Positions 1-6,484 of a DNA stretch of 39,511 nucleotides are shown here, piece after piece. The first letter of the stretch is position 1. Each line of letters begins with the position of its first letter. A program made the position numbers and the translations under genes. Origin of the DNA: a candidate division WOR-1 bacterium RIFOXYB2_FULL_36_35 (lineage in GTDB: Bacteria; Margulisbacteria; WOR-1; XYC2-FULL-46-14; XYC2-FULL-37-10); assembly GCA_001771505.1 (NCBI GenBank), contig MEUA01000048.1, positions 1,588 through 41,098 on the forward strand, given 5' to 3'. The notes beneath the pieces are model-generated. The model worked only from the letters and a program-made list of their open reading frames with translations. It did not search any database and had not been told where the DNA came from.

Positions 1-1
1 G

Positions 2-325
2 ACAGGGCATAATGCGGATAAACTTATTGCTATTCTTGACGATCCTTCAAAAGAAGGGGAAATCCTAACTTATGTAAGTTTGCTGGATGGAAGAGAAGTT
101 GCTAAACGGTTAAGCGCTCTAACTGGTAGAAAATTCAGAGTTCAAAAAGAAACCAATTTTTTGCAAGCCCTAGCTCATTTATTAGGAAACAACTGGACAT
201 GGACTGAAACTAAGTATGATGAGAACACCTTTGTTCTCCGTTACAAATACTGTGACTCGCGCTTTAGCAACAATCCAGAGAATCGCTGCGGCAGCTACGC
301 GCTTCGCCTTGTCGAAGACAAATAA
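2..325 (+). CDS. C-terminal end of an unknown protein (5' end outside window)
   Basis: This reading frame is open from the first bases of the window to TAA at 323-325, so it is the last 107 codons of a gene that begins upstream. I recognise no family. The visible part is soluble-looking, with an aromatic stretch (NNWTWTETKY) and two cysteines near the end. The +1 frame downstream (about 300-494) also reads like genuine protein, so the annotated stop may result from a frameshift. The coding assignment is fairly secure; the function is unknown. Confidence 0.6.
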   Translation, partial: TGHNADKLIAILDDPSKEGEILTYVSLLDGREVAKRLSALTGRKFRVQKETNFLQALAHLLGNNWTWTETKYDENTFVLRYKYCDSRFSNNPENRCGSYALRLVEDK

Positions 326-494
326 AATAGAATATTTTGATTATTTAAATGAGGCGCAAAAAAATGATTTAAAGGGTAGTGTTGTTAAGTCACTTGAGAG
401 ACAGATGAAAAAAAGATATCCTAATGACAAAATGATGTTTGAGCTGAAGATGTTAAAAGCTATCAATAGTTTCCGCTTGCTTTCATTGAATTAA
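216..494 (+). CDS. Overlapping +1-frame ORF, possible frameshifted continuation of the preceding gene
   Basis: This 92-codon ORF overlaps the end of the first gene by 110 bases. Its first third is alanine/threonine/arginine-rich and looks like an out-of-frame shadow. From about 310 onward it reads like normal protein: KTNKIEYFDYLNEAQ, followed by a lysine-rich amphipathic helix-like tail. There is no convincing ribosome binding site before the ATG at 216. The simplest reading is that the part from about 310 to 494 is the true C-terminus of the preceding gene, reached after a one-base indel. An independent small protein is the alternative. Confidence 0.35.
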   Translation: MMRTPLFSVTNTVTRALATIQRIAAAATRFALSKTNKIEYFDYLNEAQKNDLKGSVVKSLERQMKKRYPNDKMMFELKMLKAINSFRLLSLN

Positions 495-496
495 AA

Positions 497-1174
497 TTAA
501 CTGATTAAGGATTTGCTATGCCAATAAGGTGTGTATACTTCGTATATTAAGTTTATGTTTTTACTTGTCTTTATGAATTTCTCTTTATCTTTTTTACTGC
601 TAAAATTTAGAACAAACTTGAGGCCGGTTTCATAAAAGGGTCTTTTTCCTTTTTTTGTAAAATCGCTAAAGAGTCTTTTCCCTTTTTTTATATAATCGTT
701 CCCTTCTATATAATATTTGACATGTTTGTCTAAAATAAATTCTGCATCTTTTACAGAGACTCCTTTTTTGAAGACAACAACAAGCTCAAAAGGATCGGAA
801 ACTTTTTTAATAAAATAAAGAGGAATCGGTTTGTTTGCATCAGGATTATATCCCATTACATAAGAAGCTCCAGTTTGTATCTGATATACTCCTCCCGCTT
901 TAAGTATAGAGATGTCAATGTCATCGCCAAATGCATAAAAATCTAAAACCTTTTCTTGGGTAAAACTATTGTTTTTTACAAGAAAAGTCATCTCAATAGT
1001 ATCAACGGAAGATGACGCTTTTTCTTTGTATGCAAAAGAGAGAAGCACCCCTTCAAGCTTTAAAACCCTTTCCTCTTCATTATTCTTGCCTATATTGGCA
1101 AAAGCAAAAGAGCTCTTTGCAAAGAGTAAAATCGAAAAAATAAATAGAACAAAATAAATAGTAAAATACTTCAT
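497..1174 (-). CDS. Small secreted protein of unknown function
   Basis: A 225-aa protein with a clear Sec signal peptide: a hydrophobic stretch (YFVLFIFSILLFA) followed by small residues near position 25, so cleavage around SFA-FA is plausible. The mature part is mixed alpha/beta and lysine-rich. It contains a short internal near-repeat around residues 163-182 (KKGKRLF then KKGKRPF), also visible as similar DNA blocks near 625-685. I recognise no domain. There is no Shine-Dalgarno sequence before ATG 1174, but a TACAAT box ends 6 nt upstream, so the mRNA may be leaderless. It is transcribed away from the 943-aa gene at 1292. Confidence 0.75.
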   Translation of the reverse strand: MKYFTIYFVLFIFSILLFAKSSFAFANIGKNNEEERVLKLEGVLLSFAYKEKASSSVDTIEMTFLVKNNSFTQEKVLDFYAFGDDIDISILKAGGVYQIQTGASYVMGYNPDANKPIPLYFIKKVSDPFELVVVFKKGVSVKDAEFILDKHVKYYIEGNDYIKKGKRLFSDFTKKGKRPFYETGLKFVLNFSSKKDKEKFIKTSKNINLIYEVYTPYWHSKSLIS

Positions 1175-1180
1175 GACGGA

Positions 1181-1186
1181 ATTGTA
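1181..1186 (-). promoter_or_regulatory. Candidate -10 box giving a leaderless mRNA
   Basis: On the minus strand TACAAT (5 of 6 matches to the -10 consensus) is followed by six bases and then ATG at 1174. Transcription would start at or next to the A of the start codon. I see no good -35 box. The same geometry occurs upstream of typA. Confidence 0.35.
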
Positions 1187-1291
1187 GGATAAAAATCAGC
1201 CAAAATCAAATTTTTAAAGATTTTTTGAAATCCTTGATGAAAATAGTCGATAAAAGCATGTAGGCAAGTCAAACTTTTGGAGGTTATATAA

Positions 1292-4123
1292 GTGGCAAGA
1301 ATTGATGTTGGCAGGTTCTCTGAAAAATATGCTGTGCGTGTAAGGAGCGATTCTGATTTACGTGGCGTTTTAAAGAGAAAAAGTTTACAAGGGCTAATCA
1401 AATTTTTTAGAGTTCAAGCTGCTCCTTCTATGCAAAACAGAGAAGATGCTTTAGCTGTTCGAAGCACAGATCGTAGTATAGATGTTTTGTTTGAAAGGGG
1501 AAATGGGAGCTCGATGCGGCGTACATTAAGCCAAATAGCAACCGCTAATAATCTTTATTTTCGTGGAGAACAAAATGTTTATATCCACGACTTGGTGACA
1601 TTATTTAATACTTTGCCTGTAGGAGCAAAAGCTTTATTAATAGATTGTGTTGCTGAAAATGATTCTAAAGCTATTTTATTTGATACGTTTTCCCCTCATG
1701 AAAAGAATATTGTTTTTGAAAAATGGCCGCGTTTGATAGATGGCGGTTTTTTGACATTAGACATGTATGAAGATCTGTTTCTTGCTTTAAATGCTAAAAA
1801 TAAAGGCAAATTTTTAGCTCATCTTGATCTAGTTTTTTTTGAAAATTTTTTGCATTATGTTGGAGATGTTGAAAAGACTTTAATATTACAAACTCTTGCC
1901 GAGAGTGGAGATTTTATAGATGATTTATCGCGTGAAAAACTACAATTCATATGGTTGTTTTTTTGCAGGCATACGCATTTCAATAGAATAATAAATGGAA
2001 GCTATCTGGGGGATGTAATTTATGAGAATCACAGATTGTGTTTAAGCGCTTTGGAATTTAGTCAGATGAAAGAATTGATAACTATTATGGAAAACGGTAG
2101 AAGATGTGCATTTTTGCGTAGGTTAAAAGGAGATAGAGAGGCTAAATCTTTTTTAGATTATTTAGCAGGCGAGCTTCTTTCTTCTTTGCCCGCACCTGAA
2201 AAAGATGTTGAAGATGGGTTTGGTCTTACGCAAAAAAGCGCTTATGACAGGTGGGCTGATTATTCAGGAAAGATTGATCGTGCCAGATTTATAAACTCTT
2301 TTTCAGGAAAAAAATCTTTTGGTTGTGTTGACCGTAACATGTTTGATCCTGATGACTGGGCTCTTTTAGTATCTGCGCGCTACGTGGAATCAGATGGAGA
2401 TGGAGGTTTTTTGGTGACTTCAAAAATTCCTGGAAGTTTTGGCGGAAGCGGCTTGAATTATATAAAAAGTTGGGATACTTTGATGAAAACAAGAGCTTTT
2501 GCAATGATGGGAGCAGAAGAGATTGGTCTTATTTCAAAAGAGAGGCTTGATGAAGTTTTGCCGCCGGAGGATAATATTCGGAAGAAATTTTTTATTGAAT
2601 CAGGATGGTCAACATCCCTTTTTTCTTATAATAATTTTGATGATATTAGAAGAGCGATAGATGATCCTTCTAGAGCCGACAGAATAATATCTTTATTAAA
2701 ATCTGTAAGAAGAGACAGCTATAGCAGTGTTATTGGGTTGTCCAGATATTTGTCCAGAGCTATTGGTGATCCATCTTCCAGCAGCGAAGCTGCCGAGGCA
2801 AGTAAAATACTTAATGTTATGAGAGATGTTTGCAAGAAAATAGAAGAGCAGCCGTTTGATGCAATAAAACTAAAATTTAAAAAAAGAAGTAAAAAGACTG
2901 GCCCTAAGAGAAAAACAACTTCTGTTGCGGATGATCCATGGAGCGCATTTGGGGCAGGTTATGGTGGTGGAGCAGGTTATGCAGGGTATTCTACGCAAGG
3001 GGGTAATTCTAGCCGCCGGTCTGATCAGAATGCGGGATATAATTCAGATCCGTGGTGGAACGGATTTACGCAAGGAAGATCCGGTTTTCATGATGATGGA
3101 TTTCATACTGATCCTTACAGTTCTGGAAGGCCAGAAAATAAAGGAAAAGAAGAACCTAAACTGGATAAACAAAAAGAGGAAAAGAGGGTTTTAAGAATTT
3201 TTAGTGGAATTTTTGATAAAGAATATGTATTGGATGTATTACAAACTTTTGGCAATAATGAGGTTCTAGCGTCTCTTTTGTCTGATGGGATATTACGCTT
3301 AAATTTTGATACTAATGGATATGTAATAGATCCTATTACATTTGACGGGACGAGAAGGAGTATAGAGGGTTTAATAAAAGATACGCTTAAATACAAAGGC
3401 TATAGAAATCCTGTTTATCTGGATGCGTGTGTGGATAATGTTTATTTGAGGTTGAAAAAGGCGATGGCATGCGCGCTTTTGGGGCTGGATTTTAATTCTA
3501 CTTTATATGAGGCAAATAACAGATATGCTCTTTTTATTGATCAGATTACAATTAATGATAGATATCATCAGGAAAGATTTGAAAAATTTTTAGAAGGCGC
3601 TTTTGTTGATAGTGTTTGGAGCGTTAAAATTTTCAGCACATATGAAAAGAAAGAAAGAGAAAGGATCCTTGGCGCTTTAAATGAAGGGAAATTTAATGAT
3701 AGATATCGAATTCATCTAAGTGAAACTTTCTCTTCTCTTGACCAGGGGATCGCTCAGTTACTAATGAGTAAGAATATATTGACATACATAAATGGGGACT
3801 ATTTTGTAAATCCTTCCTTTTTTAATGGTGATAGAGAGAGCATTGAATCTGTTTTAGCTTTGAGCTTACTGATGGTCAACATTCGAAATCCGGAATATAA
3901 AAAAGCTTCTATTGATAAAGTTTTTTTTATATTAAAAAAAGCGATGGCTTGTGTCCTTCTCGATCTGGACTATAATGTCTCTCTTGAAGAGGCAAGAAAA
4001 AAACATGAGCTTATTGTCAAGCAACTTAAACTTGAGGGGGACGATAACACCAGGTTTGAAAGGTTTTTAAAAGATGCTTTCACCTCTGAAGTTTGGAATG
4101 CCAGGCTAGTAGTGAGAACATAA
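1292..4123 (+). CDS. 943-aa orphan protein with Gly/Tyr-rich linker and duplicated C-terminal module
   Basis: Starts at GTG 1292, behind a good TTGGAGG ribosome site at 1277-1283. I recognise no known family. Residues 1-530 are mostly helical and soluble-looking. Residues about 540-630 form a low-complexity linker rich in Gly, Tyr, Asp, Pro and Trp, with recurring DPW/DPY motifs, followed by a charged stretch. The rest consists of two copies of a module of about 150 residues (about 633-785 and 790-943). They share the pattern LKKAMAC-LL-LD-N-L-EA in the middle and RFE-FL--AF---VW near the end. There is no signal peptide or membrane segment, so it is probably cytoplasmic. It ends just before a palindromic repeat and is convergent with the RNase H gene. 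The two-module architecture suggests a protein- or ligand-binding scaffold, but that is inference. Confidence 0.8.
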   Translation: MARIDVGRFSEKYAVRVRSDSDLRGVLKRKSLQGLIKFFRVQAAPSMQNREDALAVRSTDRSIDVLFERGNGSSMRRTLSQIATANNLYFRGEQNVYIHDLVTLFNTLPVGAKALLIDCVAENDSKAILFDTFSPHEKNIVFEKWPRLIDGGFLTLDMYEDLFLALNAKNKGKFLAHLDLVFFENFLHYVGDVEKTLILQTLAESGDFIDDLSREKLQFIWLFFCRHTHFNRIINGSYLGDVIYENHRLCLSALEFSQMKELITIMENGRRCAFLRRLKGDREAKSFLDYLAGELLSSLPAPEKDVEDGFGLTQKSAYDRWADYSGKIDRARFINSFSGKKSFGCVDRNMFDPDDWALLVSARYVESDGDGGFLVTSKIPGSFGGSGLNYIKSWDTLMKTRAFAMMGAEEIGLISKERLDEVLPPEDNIRKKFFIESGWSTSLFSYNNFDDIRRAIDDPSRADRIISLLKSVRRDSYSSVIGLSRYLSRAIGDPSSSSEAAEASKILNVMRDVCKKIEEQPFDAIKLKFKKRSKKTGPKRKTTSVADDPWSAFGAGYGGGAGYAGYSTQGGNSSRRSDQNAGYNSDPWWNGFTQGRSGFHDDGFHTDPYSSGRPENKGKEEPKLDKQKEEKRVLRIFSGIFDKEYVLDVLQTFGNNEVLASLLSDGILRLNFDTNGYVIDPITFDGTRRSIEGLIKDTLKYKGYRNPVYLDACVDNVYLRLKKAMACALLGLDFNSTLYEANNRYALFIDQITINDRYHQERFEKFLEGAFVDSVWSVKIFSTYEKKERERILGALNEGKFNDRYRIHLSETFSSLDQGIAQLLMSKNILTYINGDYFVNPSFFNGDRESIESVLALSLLMVNIRNPEYKKASIDKVFFILKKAMACVLLDLDYNVSLEEARKKHELIVKQLKLEGDDNTRFERFLKDAFTSEVWNARLVVRT
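3190..4113 (+). repeat. Intragenic duplication encoding two related ~150-aa modules
   Basis: Within the 943-aa gene, the segments from about 3190 to 3645 and from about 3660 to 4113 encode diverged copies of the same module. The strongest match is VYLRLKKAMACALLGLDFN against VFFILKKAMACVLLDLDYN. It is followed in both by an EA-rich helix and an RFE-FL---F---VW ending. DNA identity is patchy, so the duplication is old. Confidence 0.7.
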
Positions 4124-4160
4124 ATCCCGATTATGAACCCCGATTAGGATAATCGGGGTT
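4124..4160. repeat. Palindromic element copy 1, between convergent genes
   Basis: Perfect 11-bp arms AACCCCGATTA (4136-4146) and TAATCGGGGTT (4150-4160) with loop GGA, preceded by an extra half-site TCCCGATTAT. It lies between the stop of the 943-aa gene and the stop of the RNase H gene. It could serve as a two-way transcription end point, although a strong T-run is lacking. It belongs to the family also seen near 13390, 14224, 24177 and 31602-31942. Confidence 0.85.
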
Positions 4161-4164
4161 AAAA

Positions 4165-4569
4165 TCAATAAGCTGATTTTTTATCTAAGGCAATATTTGC
4201 AAGCTTGTCTGCTTCTCTGTTTTCTTCTCTTTTAATGTGCTTGGCTTTGAAAACTTTCAGTTTTTTTATAAGTGACAGCATCTGATTGTATAAAGGTTTT
4301 AACCCTTCATGTTTTACTCTGTATTCCTTTTTTATTTGCTTAATTAAAAGTTCAGAATCAGCAAAGAGCTCTATTTCTGTTCCTCCCAATATTAAAGCTT
4401 CCGTTAATCCTCTGATTGCTGCCATATATTCCGCGATATTATTGGTTGTTTTGCCGATATAATCTGATATTTCAAGAATTGTTTTTCCGTCTTTTTTTAT
4501 TACAATTCCGATTCCGGCATGCCCTGGATTATTTCTGGATGCCCCGTCTGTAAAAACGGTAAGCTTCAT
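4165..4569 (-). CDS. RNase H-like protein (type I fold)
   Basis: A 134-aa protein of the RNase HI / reverse-transcriptase-like RNase H family, which cuts the RNA strand of RNA-DNA hybrids with two metal ions. The catalytic acids are visible: D8 in TDGAS, E47 in NNIAEY, D71 in ADSELL and D121 in READKLAN. It matches the compact bacterial/archaeal RNase HI form, slightly shorter than E. coli RnhA and lacking the basic handle insertion. Its ATG overlaps the stop of typA (ATGA), so the two genes are co-transcribed and translationally coupled. The family is clear; rnhA is only the nearest symbol. Confidence 0.88.
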   Translation of the reverse strand: MKLTVFTDGASRNNPGHAGIGIVIKKDGKTILEISDYIGKTTNNIAEYMAAIRGLTEALILGGTEIELFADSELLIKQIKKEYRVKHEGLKPLYNQMLSLIKKLKVFKAKHIKREENREADKLANIALDKKSAY

Positions 4570-6365
4570 TTTTTATTCCTTGATCTTTCGTTCTCTGTTA
4601 AAAGCCTTTTTCTAAGTCTTATGTTTTTAGGCGTAATTTCTACAAGTTCATCGTCGTCTATAAATTCAAGAGCCTGTTCCATTGTAAGTTTAATGGGAGG
4701 AGTAAGTCTTATGGCTTCGTCAGCTCCAGCTGCCCTTATGTTTGTCAATTTTTTTTCCTTGCATGGATTTACGGTCATATCTTGGCCGCGATTGTTTTCA
4801 CCGACAATCATCCCTTCATAGACCTCAACGCCGGGTTCAATAAAAAGAGTTGCCCTCTCTTGCAGATTGTTTAAGGCATAACCCGCTGTTTTTCCGTTAA
4901 TACCTGAGATTAAAACGCCGTTTTGTCTTTTATTTATCTCTCCTTTGAATCTTTCATATTTTGAAAATGCGTGATGAAGTATCCCCTCACTTTTTGTATC
5001 CATGATAAATTCTGCTCTGTACCCTAAAAGTCCTCTTGTTGGAACCATATAAGTTAAATGAGTAGTCCCGTTTTTTGTATTCATGTCAAGCATCTCTCCG
5101 CGTCTTTTTCCCAACTTTTCTATGACAGAGCCCGCATATTCATCTGGAACCGAAATGCTTGCCTGTTCAATAGGCTCCATTTTTTCATTGTTTATTGTTT
5201 TAAAAATAACCTTTGGTTGGGCAACTTGTATTTCATATCCTTCACGCCGCATCTTTTCAAGTAAAATAGAAAGATGCAACTCTCCCCGGCCTGCCACTTT
5301 GAAGCCGTCGATCCCTCCCAGCGCTTCAATTTTTAGTCCTACGTTTGTTTGAAGCTCTCTGTCGAGCCTCTCTCTTATATGCCTGTTTGTGACGAATTTC
5401 CCTTCACGCCCGGCAAACGGGGAATCATTAACCAAAAATTCCATCGTAAGCGTAGGTTCGTCTATTTGAAGAAGTGGCATTGGTCTTGGATTCTCTTCAT
5501 TTGAAATTGTCTCTCCGATTGTGATATCAGGAATTCCCGCAACGGCAACGATATCTCCACATTCGGCGTCTGACACTTCAACTTGTTTTAGTCCTTCGAA
5601 GATTGACAACTTGGTTATTTTGCCAGGAACAATAGAGCTGTCCCTTTTACAAACTACAATCTTCCCGTTTTTTTGAAGTATTCCGCTATATATTCTTCCT
5701 ATTCCAATCCTTCCGATATAGTCGTCGTAAATTAAATTTGTAACCTGCATTTGAAGGGGTTCTAAACTTTTGTCAGGATAGGGTTTTACATGCTTCAATA
5801 TTGTTTCAAAAAGAGGAGATAGATCAAGGCTTTCGTCTTCAATATTATATTTTGCTATTCCCTGTTTTGATATTGCATATACTATCGGAAAGTCCAGTTG
5901 TTCATCTGTCGCGTCAAGTTTTACAAAAAGATCAAAAACTTTATCTATGACCTTGTGGGCCCGCTGTCCCGATTTGTCTATCTTGTTTATTACAACAATT
6001 GGCCGCAATCCCAGCTTTAAAGATTTTGACAAAACAAATTTTGTCTGTGGCATCGGGCCTTCCTTAGCGTCAACAAGAAGGAGGACGCTGTCTACCATTT
6101 TTAGAACTCTTTCGACTTCTGAGCCGAAATCGGCATGTCCGGGGGTATCGACAATATTTATTTTATACTCTTTGTATCGGATAGCGCAATTTTTTGAAAA
6201 GATAGTTATTCCACGTTCTTTTTCAAGGTCGTTTGAATCCATGACAAGTTCTGGAACTTCGTCCCTTTCAGAAAAGGCCCCTCCTTGTCTTAAAAGATGG
6301 TCGGTTAGGGTTGTTTTCCCGTGATCTACGTGTGCTATTATTGCTACATTTATTATTTTGTTCAT
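4566..6365 (-). CDS. typA: Ribosome-associated GTPase TypA/BipA
   Basis: A 599-aa translational GTPase, full length for TypA/BipA, which binds the ribosome and aids 50S assembly and stress adaptation. The G motifs are intact: AHVDHGKTT (residues 11-19), RGITI in switch I (51-55), DTPGH (73-77) and NKID (127-130). EF-Tu domain II-like, EF-G domain III/V-like and TypA-specific C-terminal regions follow (for example YMVPTRGLLGYR). It is the first gene of a two-gene minus operon with the RNase H gene. No Shine-Dalgarno sequence precedes ATG 6365. Instead an extended -10 box lies six bases upstream, suggesting a leaderless transcript. Confidence 0.96.
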   Translation of the reverse strand: MNKIINVAIIAHVDHGKTTLTDHLLRQGGAFSERDEVPELVMDSNDLEKERGITIFSKNCAIRYKEYKINIVDTPGHADFGSEVERVLKMVDSVLLLVDAKEGPMPQTKFVLSKSLKLGLRPIVVINKIDKSGQRAHKVIDKVFDLFVKLDATDEQLDFPIVYAISKQGIAKYNIEDESLDLSPLFETILKHVKPYPDKSLEPLQMQVTNLIYDDYIGRIGIGRIYSGILQKNGKIVVCKRDSSIVPGKITKLSIFEGLKQVEVSDAECGDIVAVAGIPDITIGETISNEENPRPMPLLQIDEPTLTMEFLVNDSPFAGREGKFVTNRHIRERLDRELQTNVGLKIEALGGIDGFKVAGRGELHLSILLEKMRREGYEIQVAQPKVIFKTINNEKMEPIEQASISVPDEYAGSVIEKLGKRRGEMLDMNTKNGTTHLTYMVPTRGLLGYRAEFIMDTKSEGILHHAFSKYERFKGEINKRQNGVLISGINGKTAGYALNNLQERATLFIEPGVEVYEGMIVGENNRGQDMTVNPCKEKKLTNIRAAGADEAIRLTPPIKLTMEQALEFIDDDELVEITPKNIRLRKRLLTENERSRNKK

Positions 6366-6371
6366 GTTTCT

Positions 6372-6380
6372 ATTATATCA
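6372..6380 (-). promoter_or_regulatory. Extended -10 promoter of typA, predicted leaderless
   Basis: The minus strand reads TGATATAAT, a perfect extended -10 motif (TG-n-TATAAT). The last T is at 6372, six bases before the A of ATG 6365, so transcription should begin at or within a base of the start codon. The -35 region is AT-rich with no clear hexamer, which is normal for extended -10 promoters. Confidence 0.55.
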
Positions 6381-6412
6381 TGGTAAAAATTTAAAAATTT
6401 GGTGAATTTTCA

Positions 6413-6467
6413 ATTAATCCCGAGTTTCACTACGATTATCATAATTCATGTGAAACTCGGGATTAAT
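6413..6467. repeat. Long inverted repeat with palindrome-family core
   Basis: Perfect 18-bp arms (6413-6430 and 6450-6467, beginning ATTAATCCCGAG) enclose a 19-nt loop containing CGATTATCATAAT. The same core occurs in the repeats at 20553 and 31901, so this may be a variant of the dispersed palindromic family. It sits in the divergent space between typA and the 881-aa gene and could also act as an operator or hairpin. Confidence 0.75.
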
Positions 6468-6484
6468 ATATTCGATGGTGTGAC

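Noticed and set aside
4519-6324. Plus-strand ORFs opposite typA
   Set aside because: They lie antisense to intact TypA motifs and have no domain or start signal.
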